A stretch of DNA of 41,998 bases from contig NZ_RHQM01000026.1 in the NCBI RefSeq assembly GCF_003935375.1, positions 1 through 41,998 of the forward strand, given 5' to 3'. Source of the stretch: Stutzerimonas xanthomarina. Its GTDB lineage: Bacteria > Pseudomonadota > Gammaproteobacteria > Pseudomonadales > Pseudomonadaceae. The first letter of the stretch is position 1; each line of letters begins with the position of its first letter. The translations under genes and the position numbers were made by a program. This document shows positions 23,983-31,712 of this stretch, piece after piece. The notes under the pieces were generated by a model. That model was not told where the DNA came from. It searched no databases and saw nothing but the letters and a program-made list of their open reading frames with translations.

Positions 23983-25128
23983 ATGGAATTCGAGAAACTT
24001 CTGCGCCTGATGGTGGAAAAGGGCGGCTCCGATCTGTTCATCACGGCAGGCGTGCCGCCTTCGATGAAGGTCAACGGCAAGATCATGCCGGTCAGCAAGA
24101 CGGCGATGTCGCCGGAAATGACCCGCGAGACCGTGCACGGAGTTATGAACGAGCAGCAGCGCCGCGAGTTCACCGAGAACCATGAGTGCAACTTCGCCAT
24201 CAGCGCCCGCGGTATTGGCCGTTTCCGGGTCAGTGCGTTCTACCAGCGCAATCTCGCCGGCATGGTGCTGCGGCGTATCGAAACCAACATTCCGACCATC
24301 GAAGAACTCAAGCTGCCGGACGTCCTCAAGAAGCTGTCGATGACCAAGCGCGGGCTGGTGCTGTTCGTCGGGGCCACCGGTACCGGCAAGTCGACCTCAT
24401 TGGCTTCGATGATCGGCTACCGCAACAAGAATTCCAGCGGGCACATCATCTCCATCGAAGACCCGATCGAATTCATCCACCAGCATCAGAACTGCATCGT
24501 TACCCAGCGCGAGGTCGGTATCGACACCAGCTCGTTCGAAGTGGCGCTGAAGAACACCTTGCGCCAGGCACCGGACGTAATCCTCATCGGCGAGATCCGT
24601 ACCCGTGAAACCATGGACTACGCCGTGGCCTTCGCCGAAACCGGTCACCTGTGCCTGGCGACCCTGCACGCCAACAACGCCAACCAGGCGCTGGACCGCA
24701 TCATCAACTTCTTCCCGCCCGACCGTCACAACCAGGTGTGGATGGATCTGTCGCTCAACCTTAAGGCCATCGTCGCCCAGCAGCTGGTGCCGACACCTGA
24801 TGGCAAGGGGCGTCGTGCGGTGATCGAGGTGCTGATCAATACGCCGCTGGCGGCCGACCTGATCCGCAAGGGCGAGGTGCATGAGCTCAAGTCGCTGATG
24901 AAGCGCTCCACCGAGCTGGGCATGCAGACCTTCGACCAGGCGCTGTACAACCTCTATGTGCAGGGTGAAATCACCTACGAAGATGCGTTGCTGCACGCCG
25001 ATTCGGCCAACGACCTGCGTCTGCTGATCAAGCTGGGATCGGAAACCGATGGCGAGCATCTGACCAGCGTGTCCCAGGGCCTGAGCCTTGAGGTCAGTGA
25101 CGACGATCCAGGCCGCAGCTTCCGCTAG
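23983..25128 (+). CDS. pilU: PilT-dependent retraction ATPase PilU
   Basis: PilU is a PilT paralogue that assists high-force pilus retraction and twitching. The 381-residue protein has Walker A GATGTGKST (about 130-138), SIEDPIEFIHQHQN, Walker B IGEIRTRETMDYAV and the His box FAETGHLCLATLHANNA, plus a longer C-terminal tail than PilT ending GLSLEVSDDDPGRSFR. It lies 60 bases after pilT. Its stop codon shares the tetranucleotide CTAG with the stop of the convergent DUF4130 gene, so the two genes overlap by four bases. Confidence 0.97.
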   Translation: MEFEKLLRLMVEKGGSDLFITAGVPPSMKVNGKIMPVSKTAMSPEMTRETVHGVMNEQQRREFTENHECNFAISARGIGRFRVSAFYQRNLAGMVLRRIETNIPTIEELKLPDVLKKLSMTKRGLVLFVGATGTGKSTSLASMIGYRNKNSSGHIISIEDPIEFIHQHQNCIVTQREVGIDTSSFEVALKNTLRQAPDVILIGEIRTRETMDYAVAFAETGHLCLATLHANNANQALDRIINFFPPDRHNQVWMDLSLNLKAIVAQQLVPTPDGKGRRAVIEVLINTPLAADLIRKGEVHELKSLMKRSTELGMQTFDQALYNLYVQGEITYEDALLHADSANDLRLLIKLGSETDGEHLTSVSQGLSLEVSDDDPGRSFR

Positions 25129-25961
25129 TCGGCCTGTTTTGCATCCCGGCCGATGCGCTTTCCGCTTCTCGCGGCGACGCGCTCGGCCTGGCCGTCACGC
25201 TGCGCACCGGCTCGTGCGCGGCTCATCAACTGCGGGATCAACATGCCTTCGGGCAGATTCTTCCAGAAGCGCACAGGCAGGTTGCTCTCCAGTACGCCGC
25301 GGTTCAGCCGGGCCGGGTTGAACGTGCTTTCGTAATACGCCTTCCATAGCTCGCCGCCGGGGTCCGCTGCGTTCTGCGCCAGCTGCCGCCACTGTGGCGG
25401 GCAGGGGCGGATGTAGTACATGTCTTGGCCATCCCAGCAAACCCCTTCTTCCGGCGTCGCGATCAGCCAGCTGTTGCCGCCCATCCGTTCGGCGAAGTGT
25501 CCCGCCGCCCAGGGCAGTACGTCGTGCGCAGGTTCGAACCAGGCGACGTGCTGTGGTCCATCACTGGTCTGCAGTGGGCTGAAGCGAAGAAAGGCATGCA
25601 GATGGTGGGCCTCACGTCGGACTGCCTTGATTCGACCATGCAGTTCGCTGCCATCAATGTCGCCGACCATTCGCGCACTCGAATCGCCCTGGGTGACCCG
25701 CCAGAGCACACGATACAGCAGGCTCCAGCGCTGCTCGGTGCGATAGCGCGCGGCCATTTCGAGTTCGTCCAGCAGTTGTCGGGGGACGCGAACGCGCGGT
25801 CCGCCTTCCGTTGAAGGTGCCGGCGAGGGATCGTCGAATAGCCCTGTCGATTCATCGTCGCTGGCCCAGTTCAGCTCATGTGGCGCGACGCAGCTCTGCA
25901 GCAGCGCGCGAGCCCGAACTCGCCACTCCTGGAAGCTTCCATCGAAACGCACCGTGACCAT
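25125..25961 (-). CDS. DUF4130 / TIGR03915 putative DNA-metabolism protein
   Basis: A 278-residue soluble protein of the TIGR03915 (DUF4130) family. It shows the family-like AVRREAHHLHAFLRF, VAWFEPAHDVLPWAAGHFAERMGGNSWLI, GVCWDG and WKAYYESTFNPARLN, followed by PVRFWKNLPEG. The same domain is found fused to UdgX-type uracil-DNA-glycosylase-like proteins in other bacteria, which links it to DNA repair; its reaction is unknown. The start ATG shares one base with the stop of the upstream radical SAM gene (TAATG), so the two are translationally coupled and SOS-controlled together. The C-terminal 50 residues are Arg/Ala rich and may bind nucleic acid (inference). Confidence 0.9.
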   Translation of the reverse strand: MVTVRFDGSFQEWRVRARALLQSCVAPHELNWASDDESTGLFDDPSPAPSTEGGPRVRVPRQLLDELEMAARYRTEQRWSLLYRVLWRVTQGDSSARMVGDIDGSELHGRIKAVRREAHHLHAFLRFSPLQTSDGPQHVAWFEPAHDVLPWAAGHFAERMGGNSWLIATPEEGVCWDGQDMYYIRPCPPQWRQLAQNAADPGGELWKAYYESTFNPARLNRGVLESNLPVRFWKNLPEGMLIPQLMSRARAGAQRDGQAERVAARSGKRIGRDAKQAD

Positions 25962-27172
25962 TACCAGAGCGCCAGTTGTGCGGGCGTGTCGCGCAGATGC
26001 TGGCGCAGCATGGCCGACTCCTGCCCTGCCAGGCTTGGCCGGTAATCCTGAGTGATGACGAAGGGTTTGGCTTTCTCGAGCGAGCAGCGCAGACGGGTCA
26101 GATCCTCGAAGCGGATGCGCTTCTGCCGGCGCAGATCCACCAGGCGTTTCGCGCTGAGCATGCCGATTCCGGGAATGCGGGCGATCATCGTCGGTTCGGC
26201 GCGGTTGAGGTCCACCGGAAACTGGTCGCGGTGCGCCAGCGCCCAGGCCAGCTTGGGATCGATATCCAGCGCGAGGTTGCCTGGCCCGCTGAGCAGCTCC
26301 CCGGCCTTGAAGCCGTAGCCTCGCATGAGGAAGTCGGCCTGATACAGGCGATGCTCGCGCATCAGCGGTGGTGCCGCGAAAGGCACGGTATTGGGGCTGT
26401 GCGGAATAGGGCTGAAGGCCGAATAGTAGACCCGGCGCAGTCGATAGCTGCCGTACAGCGACTGTGCGGTATGCAGGATGGTGCTGTCATCGGTGTTGTC
26501 GGCGCCAACGATCATCTGCGTGCTCTGCCCGGCAGGCGCGAAGCGCGGTGCCCGCCGCTCCGCGCTGGCCTCGGTTTCGCCCTGGTGAATGGTATGCATG
26601 GCCTGCTTGATGGTTACCACCTGCTTTTCCGGCGCCAGGCGGATCAGGCTGGTTTCGGTCGGCAGTTCGATGTTCACGCTGAGACGGTCGGCGTAGCGGC
26701 CGGCTTCGGCGATCAGCAGTGGGTCGGCATCTGGAATGGTCTTGAGGTGGATGTAGCCGCGAAACTCGTGCTCCTCACGCAGCAGCCTGGCGACCCGCAC
26801 CAGCTGTTCCATGGTGTAGTCCGCCGAGCGGATGATGCCGGAGCTGAGGAACAGGCCGCTGATGCAGTTGCGCCGGTAGAAGTCGAGCGTCAGGCTGACC
26901 ACTTCTTCCGGCGTGAAGCGCGCCCGCGGCACATCGCTGGAGCGGCGATTGACGCAGTACTGGCAGTCGTACAGGCAGAAGTTGGTCAGCAGGATCTTCA
27001 GCAGCGCCACGCAGCGCCCATCCGGCGTGAAGCTGTGGCAGATGCCCATGCCATTGGTGGCGCCGAGTCCGCTCTTGCCCTTCGAACTGCGCTTCGGCGC
27101 GCCGCTGCTGGCGCAGGAAACATCGTACTTGGCCGCGTCGGCGAGCACGCTGAGTTTGTCGATCAATTGCAT
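25961..27172 (-). CDS. Putative DNA modification/repair radical SAM protein (TIGR03916 type)
   Basis: A 403-residue radical SAM protein beginning MQLIDKLSVLADAAKYDVSC, the family's typical start. The [4Fe-4S] motif is TNFCLYDCQYC (Cys66, Cys70, Cys73), followed by a barrel with FLSSGIIRSADYTMEQLVR and TQMIVGADNTDD, the PPLMREHRLYQADFLMRGYGF stretch, and a C-terminal helix-hairpin-helix IPGIGMLSAKRLVDLR (about 333-348) that likely contacts DNA. Family members occur with DUF4130 and are predicted, not proven, to act in DNA repair or modification. The start at 27172 is firm because the longer frame to 27280 would place the LexA box inside the coding region. The operon start lies 15 bases after that box. 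Confidence 0.93.
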   Translation of the reverse strand: MQLIDKLSVLADAAKYDVSCASSGAPKRSSKGKSGLGATNGMGICHSFTPDGRCVALLKILLTNFCLYDCQYCVNRRSSDVPRARFTPEEVVSLTLDFYRRNCISGLFLSSGIIRSADYTMEQLVRVARLLREEHEFRGYIHLKTIPDADPLLIAEAGRYADRLSVNIELPTETSLIRLAPEKQVVTIKQAMHTIHQGETEASAERRAPRFAPAGQSTQMIVGADNTDDSTILHTAQSLYGSYRLRRVYYSAFSPIPHSPNTVPFAAPPLMREHRLYQADFLMRGYGFKAGELLSGPGNLALDIDPKLAWALAHRDQFPVDLNRAEPTMIARIPGIGMLSAKRLVDLRRQKRIRFEDLTRLRCSLEKAKPFVITQDYRPSLAGQESAMLRQHLRDTPAQLALW

Positions 27173-27186
27173 GGTGGTGGCCGTAA

Positions 27187-27206
27187 TACTGTTCGCATAT
27201 ACAGTA
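27187..27206. promoter_or_regulatory. LexA (SOS) box before the radical SAM operon
   Basis: The 20-base site TACTGTTCGCATATACAGTA has perfect outer arms TACTGT / ACAGTA separated by eight bases, the core CTGT-N8-ACAG spacing of the gammaproteobacterial LexA operator. It lies 14 bases upstream of the radical SAM ATG. On the minus strand TTGCCG lies about 16 bases before TACTGT, so the box probably covers the -10 region and blocks the promoter. The divergent TM2 gene starts 100 bases away on the other side. Confidence 0.9.
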
Positions 27207-27305
27207 TCACGGTTGCGCATGGCGGCAAGGTCCGTCTGGCGGGGCGGTTCAGGCGCATTATCGGATAAGCTGGACGTCACTCATCAATCGCACATCGAGG
27301 TTCGG

Positions 27306-27701
27306 ATGCAGCAGAACACCCATAGCACGCTGATCGGCTATCTCCTGTGGATATTCGGTTTTCTCGGCTCCCACCGCTTCTACTACGGCAAGCCCATCAC
27401 CGGCACCATCTGGTTCTTTACCCTCGGCCTGTTCTTTGTCGGCTGGATCATCGACCTGTTTCTGATCCCATCGATGGATCGTGAAGCGGACATGCGCTTC
27501 CAGCCGGGGCCCATTGACTACACGGTCGGCTGGATACTGCTGACCTTTCTCGGCGTATTCGGTGTACACCGCATGTATCAGGGTAAGTGGATCACAGGGA
27601 TCCTTTACCTGTTCACCGGTGGCTTGTTCTTTATCGGTGTGCTTTACGACTTCTGGACGCTGAACTCGCAGATATCCGAGCGCAATCTGGCGCGGAGCTG
27701 A
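27306..27701 (+). CDS. Tandem TM2-domain membrane protein
   Basis: A 131-residue membrane protein with two TM2 repeats. The first has GYLLWIFGFLGSHRFYYGK and ITGTIWFFTLGLFFVGWIIDLFLIP; the second has LLTFLGVFGVHRMYQGKWITG and ILYLFTGGLFFIGVLYDFW. Each repeat has the GxxGxHRxYxGK signature of the family. TM2 proteins have no agreed function. The ATG at 27306 follows a GAGG ribosome-binding site. It is divergent from the SOS-box operon, and its upstream region includes that box. Confidence 0.92.
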   Translation: MQQNTHSTLIGYLLWIFGFLGSHRFYYGKPITGTIWFFTLGLFFVGWIIDLFLIPSMDREADMRFQPGPIDYTVGWILLTFLGVFGVHRMYQGKWITGILYLFTGGLFFIGVLYDFWTLNSQISERNLARS

Positions 27702-27726
27702 ACGAGTAGGGCAGGAAATACTTTAG

Positions 27727-27764
27727 AAAACTGGCAGGCATGGACGGGTTGATGTCCAGCCTGC
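27727..27764 (-). terminator. Rho-independent terminator after pyrC'
   Basis: Read on the minus strand GCAGGCTGGAC pairs with GTCCATGCCTGC (one bulged T) across an 8-base loop, then CAGTTTTC follows. It begins 15 bases after the pyrC' stop and ends the long gshB-to-pyrC' run. Confidence 0.75.
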
Positions 27765-27778
27765 GCAGATCTTTCGCA

Positions 27779-29053
27779 TCAGCCTTCGAAGCTGATGTGG
27801 CCGTCGACGATGGTGTAGCGTACCGCGCCCGGCAGGCAGTGGCCCATGAACGGGCAGTTACGACCTTTGGAATACCAGCGCTCGCCGACCAGGGTCGAAC
27901 TGTGTTGATCGAACAGCACCAGGTCCGCAGGTTGGCCAGCTTGCAGGGTGCTGGTCGGCAGGCGTAGTGCTGTAGCGGGCCCGCTGGTCAGGCGCGCCAG
28001 CAGGGTCGGCAGATCGAGCAAGCCGTCGTCCACCAATGTCAGCGCCAGTGGCAGCAGAATTTCGGCACTGCTGATACCCGGTTCGGTTTCGCCGAACGGG
28101 GCCAGTTTGGCATCGGCCTCGTGTGGTTGGTGATGACTGGAAATCGCCGAGATGACGCCCGCCTTCACCGCCTCACGCAGGCCATCGCGATCCGCTGCGC
28201 TGCGCAGTGGCGGCTGCACGTGATACAGGCTGGAGAAACCGTGCAGCGCTTCATCGGTGAGGATCAGCTGATACATGGCCACGTCGGCCGTCACCGGCAG
28301 GCCACGAGCCTGTGCCTGGGCAATCATTTCCGCGCCACGGGCGCTGGTCAGTTGGGCGAAATGCGCGCGAACGCCGGAGCGCTCGACTAGCAGCAGATTG
28401 CGCGCCAGTGCCACGGTTTCGGCAGTCTCCGGAATCCCCGACAGGCCGAGGAAGCTGGCGGCGGCTCCTTCGTGAGCAAGCCCGCCTTCGGCCAGGTCGC
28501 GGTCCTGGGAGTGGAAGATCACCGTCAGATCGAAGGTGGCGGCGTATTCCAGCGCACGGCGCAGGTTGCGATTGCTGGCAAATTCGGTAAGGCCGTTGCC
28601 GAACGCGACACACCCGGCTTCACGCAACGCGACCAGCTCGGAAAGCTGCTCACCGGCCAGGTTGCGCGTCAGCGCGCCGATGGGGAACACCTTGGCATGG
28701 CCCGACTCACGGGCGCGATCGAGGATCAGTTCGGTCACTGCCGCGGTATCCAGCACCGGTCGCGTTTGCGGCGGGCAGCACAGGCTGGTGATGCCGCCAG
28801 CGGCGGCGGCCAGGGTCTCGCTGGCAATGCTGCCTTTGCGGCTGTAGCCGGGCTCGCGCAGGGCTACCGCAAGATCGACCAGGCCGGGTGCGGCGGTCAG
28901 ACCCTGTGCGTCGATTGTCTGTTGTGCTTCGAAGCCGGCTGGCGCCTGGCCGATGGCGGCGATCTTGTTGTGCTGTAGGTAGATATCGGCGATTTCGTTG
29001 CGCCCGCTGACGGGGTCGATCACGTGTGCGCCGAGGATTCGGGTTGCCACCAT
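27779..29053 (-). CDS. pyrX: Inactive dihydroorotase homologue PyrC' (PyrX)
   Basis: A 424-residue dihydroorotase-fold protein lacking the metal site. Where active enzymes have HxH in DxHxHLREPG, this one has A62-V-A64 (VDLAVALREPG); the downstream HH ligand motif is AMYQLILTDE and the active-site DHAPH is HHQPH. In Pseudomonas such proteins form a structural dodecamer with PyrB that is needed for aspartate transcarbamoylase activity. The ATG at 29053 shares one base with the pyrB stop (TGATG). It is the distal gene of the pyrRBC' segment. The family's function and its loss of catalysis are well supported. Confidence 0.94.
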   Translation of the reverse strand: MVATRILGAHVIDPVSGRNEIADIYLQHNKIAAIGQAPAGFEAQQTIDAQGLTAAPGLVDLAVALREPGYSRKGSIASETLAAAAGGITSLCCPPQTRPVLDTAAVTELILDRARESGHAKVFPIGALTRNLAGEQLSELVALREAGCVAFGNGLTEFASNRNLRRALEYAATFDLTVIFHSQDRDLAEGGLAHEGAAASFLGLSGIPETAETVALARNLLLVERSGVRAHFAQLTSARGAEMIAQAQARGLPVTADVAMYQLILTDEALHGFSSLYHVQPPLRSAADRDGLREAVKAGVISAISSHHQPHEADAKLAPFGETEPGISSAEILLPLALTLVDDGLLDLPTLLARLTSGPATALRLPTSTLQAGQPADLVLFDQHSSTLVGERWYSKGRNCPFMGHCLPGAVRYTIVDGHISFEG

Positions 29054-30069
29054 CACTGCTGCTCCTCGGATACGGATTCAGAATCGATCTGGCGCTGGGC
29101 CGCCTGGCCGCTCATCGCCATGGACAGCACGGCCATGCGAATGGCGATGCCATAGGTGACCTGATTGAGGATCACCGATTGCGGGCCGTCGGCCACCGCC
29201 GACTCGATCTCCACGCCGCGGTTGATCGGGCCCGGGTGCATGACGATGGCGTCGGGCTTGGCCAGTGCGAGACGCTGGGTGTTCAGACCGTAGAGTTTGT
29301 AGAACTCCCCTTCGCTGGGAAGCAGGCCGCCCTGCATGCGCTCGCGCTGTAGGCGCAGCATGATCACCACGTCGACATCGCGCAGCCCCTCGTTCATGTC
29401 GTTGAACACGCGCACACCGTACTGCTCGATGCCCTCGGGCAGCAGGGTTTTCGGTGCAATCACGCGGATGTCCGGGCAGCCCAGTGTCTTCAGCGCCAGC
29501 ATGTTCGAGCGCGCTACCCGCGAATGCAGAATGTCACCAACGATGGCGACCGAGAGGCTCTCGAAGCTGCCTTTGTGGCGGCGGATGGTAAGCATGTCGA
29601 GCATGCCCTGGGTCGGGTGCGCATGGCGCCCGTCGCCGCCATTGATCACCGCGACCTCCGGGCTGACGTGCTCGGCGATGAAATGGGCGGCGCCGGAATC
29701 GGCGTGGCGCACCACGAACATGTCCGCGGCCATGGCTTCCAGGTTGCGCAGCGTGTCGGTCAGGGTCTCGCCCTTGCTCGTGGAGGAGGTCGAGACGTTC
29801 AGCGTGATGACGTCTGCCGACAACCGCTGCGCCGCCAGTTCGAAGGTCGTGCGGGTGCGTGTGGAGTTCTCGAAGAACACGTTGCAGACGGTTTTGCCGC
29901 GCAGCAGTGGAACCTTCTTCACCGCCCGGGCGCCGACTTCGAGGAATGAATCGGCAGTGTCCAGGATCTCGGTGAGCAACTCGCGCGGCAGGCCGTCGAG
30001 GGAGAGAAAATGGCGCAGCTGGCCTTGGTCGTTCAGCTGTAGCGGGCGCTTGGCGTCGGTGGGCGTCAT
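29053..30069 (-). CDS. pyrB: Aspartate carbamoyltransferase catalytic subunit PyrB
   Basis: PyrB joins carbamoyl phosphate and aspartate in pyrimidine synthesis. The 338-residue chain has the carbamoyl-phosphate motif FFENSTRTRTTFE, the TSSTSKGETL loop, VVRHADSGAAH, NGGDGRHAHPTQGMLDMLTI, DILHSRVARSN and VMHPGPINRGVEI. The extended N-terminus (about 15 residues before the conserved core) is as in other Pseudomonas enzymes, where it mediates nucleotide control and binding to PyrC'. It follows pyrR by 47 bases and overlaps pyrC'. Confidence 0.97.
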   Translation of the reverse strand: MTPTDAKRPLQLNDQGQLRHFLSLDGLPRELLTEILDTADSFLEVGARAVKKVPLLRGKTVCNVFFENSTRTRTTFELAAQRLSADVITLNVSTSSTSKGETLTDTLRNLEAMAADMFVVRHADSGAAHFIAEHVSPEVAVINGGDGRHAHPTQGMLDMLTIRRHKGSFESLSVAIVGDILHSRVARSNMLALKTLGCPDIRVIAPKTLLPEGIEQYGVRVFNDMNEGLRDVDVVIMLRLQRERMQGGLLPSEGEFYKLYGLNTQRLALAKPDAIVMHPGPINRGVEIESAVADGPQSVILNQVTYGIAIRMAVLSMAMSGQAAQRQIDSESVSEEQQ

Positions 30070-30116
30070 CGCAGGATCTCGGTTGGCGGGGCTGTGGGGC
30101 GGACTTGCCGGCTCGC

Positions 30117-30629
30117 TCAGGAGCCGCTGGTTTCCATCTGTTGTTCGAGGGCCAATGGCTCCGGTCCGATCAGCTTGATGCGTTGCTCGGGCGCCAGCGA
30201 CAGGGTGGCGCCGACCACGTCAGGGCGAATCGGCAGCTCACGCGCGTTCAGGTCGAGCAGGCAGACCAGCGTTACGCTGGCAGGACGACCGTAGTCGAAC
30301 AGCTCATTGAGCGCAGCGCGGATGGTGCGGCCGGTCATCAGCACGTCATCGATCAGCACCAGATGCTGGCCTTCGATCTCGAAAGGCAGTTCCGACGGCT
30401 GCACCTGCGGGTGCAGGCCCTTCTGGGTGAAGTCGTCGCGATAGAAGGACACGTCGAGAATGCCGAGCGGTTCGTTCTGCGCGCGGGCTGCGAGCAGCGC
30501 CTGGGCCACCCAGACGCCGCCGGTACGGATACCGATGAAGCGCGGCTCCTGGATGTCGCGATCAATCAGGTGTTGCCTCAGTGTGGCGACCATCTCGGGC
30601 AGCAGCTGTTCGGGATTGGGCAGAATCAT
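30117..30629 (-). CDS. pyrR: PyrR uracil phosphoribosyltransferase / regulator
   Basis: PyrR-family proteins have uracil phosphoribosyltransferase activity and, in Gram-positive bacteria, control pyr-operon attenuation. The 170-residue protein has the PRPP-binding motif VLIDDVLMTGRTIRAALN and FIGIRTGGVWVAQAL. The start at 30629 has a good AAGGAGA site. Only 22 bases separate it from ruvX, leaving no room for a Bacillus-type attenuator before pyrR, so its regulatory role here is doubtful. It precedes pyrB. Confidence 0.95.
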   Translation of the reverse strand: MILPNPEQLLPEMVATLRQHLIDRDIQEPRFIGIRTGGVWVAQALLAARAQNEPLGILDVSFYRDDFTQKGLHPQVQPSELPFEIEGQHLVLIDDVLMTGRTIRAALNELFDYGRPASVTLVCLLDLNARELPIRPDVVGATLSLAPEQRIKLIGPEPLALEQQMETSGS

Positions 30630-30651
30630 GGGGTCTCCTTACAGGTCTGGA

Positions 30652-31080
30652 TCAGGCGGCAGGGTGTTCGCTCAGCCAGCCTTCCAGTAATAGGGCTGCG
30701 GCCAGGGCATCCACCGGGCGATCGCGATAGCCGCCGTGCTGGCCCTGGCGCAGACGCTCGCCTTTGGCTTCGAACGTGGTCAGGCGTTCGTCGTGAGTGT
30801 GCACCGGCAGGTTGAAGCGACCGTTGAGTCGGCGGGCGAACTTTTCCGCCCGGGCACTCATGTCGCTGGGCGTGCCGTCCATGTTCAGCGGCAGGCCGAC
30901 GACCAGCGCATCGGGCTGCCATTCGCGCATCAGCGCTTCGATCTGTTGCCAGTCCGGCACGCCGTTCTGCGCCTTGAGTACGCAGAGTTCACGTGCTTGC
31001 CCAGTAATGACCTGGCCGACAGCGACGCCGATCTGCTTGGTGCCGTAGTCGAAGCCGAGCAGCAGTCGCGGCGCACTCAT
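30652..31080 (-). CDS. ruvX: Pre-16S rRNA nuclease / Holliday junction resolvase-like YqgF
   Basis: The 142-residue RNase H-fold protein is the RuvX/YqgF family, shown in E. coli to be involved in 16S rRNA 5'-end processing. It has LLLGFDYGTKQIGVAVG with the first catalytic aspartate, LVVGLPLNMDGTPSDM, and HTHDERLTTFEA with the C-terminal VDALAAALLLEGWL. The ATG overlaps the algH stop (ATGA), and pyrR follows 22 bases later. Confidence 0.95.
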   Translation of the reverse strand: MSAPRLLLGFDYGTKQIGVAVGQVITGQARELCVLKAQNGVPDWQQIEALMREWQPDALVVGLPLNMDGTPSDMSARAEKFARRLNGRFNLPVHTHDERLTTFEAKGERLRQGQHGGYRDRPVDALAAALLLEGWLSEHPAA

Positions 31081-31646
31081 GCGTGGCCGACCTGGGTGCT
31101 GAGCAGGCGCAGGTCGACGCCGAGTGATGCTGCCGCGGCGTTCAGGCGTTGGTCATAAGGTAGGTCGAATAGGATCTCGGTATCCGCGGGGCAGCTGAGC
31201 CAGGCATTGTCGGCCAGTTCGGCTTCCAGCTGTCCCGCTTCCCAGCCGGCATAACCGAGGGCCACGAAGTGCCGGGCAGGCCCCTGGCCGTCCGCAATGG
31301 CGAACAGGACGTCCTGCGATGTGGACATGCCCAGCGGGCCGAGGGAGAGGGTGGCCTGGAATTGCTGGTCGGGCGAATGCAGAACGAAGCCGCGATCGGT
31401 TTGCACTGGGCCGCCGGAGAATATCGGCAGGCTCTGGCAGAGTGGGGGGATCGGCTCGTCCGGGCGCAGCTGCTCCAGCACATCAGCCAGGCTCAGCCCG
31501 CTCGGGCGATTGACGATCAGGCCCATGGCGCCTTCTACGCCGTGTTCGATCAGGTAGATCAGCGTCTGGGCAAAGTTCGGATCGGCCATCTGCGGCATGG
31601 CGATCAGGAAGTGATGCTTGAGGTAGTTGGGCGCGGTGCTTTTCAT
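31077..31646 (-). CDS. algH: UPF0301 protein AlgH/YqgE
   Basis: A 189-residue cytoplasmic protein of the YqgE/AlgH family; in P. aeruginosa it was named for an effect on alginate transcription, but its biochemical role is unknown. It has YLKHHFLIAMPQMADPNFAQTLIYLIEHG, GLIVNRPSGL, FSGGPVQTDRGFVLH and VALGYAGWEAGQLEAEL, as expected. It lies 67 bases after tonB3 and overlaps ruvX. Confidence 0.94.
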   Translation of the reverse strand: MKSTAPNYLKHHFLIAMPQMADPNFAQTLIYLIEHGVEGAMGLIVNRPSGLSLADVLEQLRPDEPIPPLCQSLPIFSGGPVQTDRGFVLHSPDQQFQATLSLGPLGMSTSQDVLFAIADGQGPARHFVALGYAGWEAGQLEAELADNAWLSCPADTEILFDLPYDQRLNAAAASLGVDLRLLSTQVGHA

Positions 31647-31712
31647 GCGCGTTAGCTTAAGCGTTGCACCGCGTTCCGGCTACAGGTGCGACGGTTCGCC
31701 CGACTGCCGATT

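Noticed and set aside
22858..24183. 441-codon open frame antisense to pilT and pilU
   Set aside because: Composition is typical of a reverse-frame shadow (His, Gln and Arg rich) and the sense genes are certain.
27173..27280. Upstream start for the radical SAM gene
   Set aside because: It would put the LexA box within the coding sequence and adds residues not found in the family.
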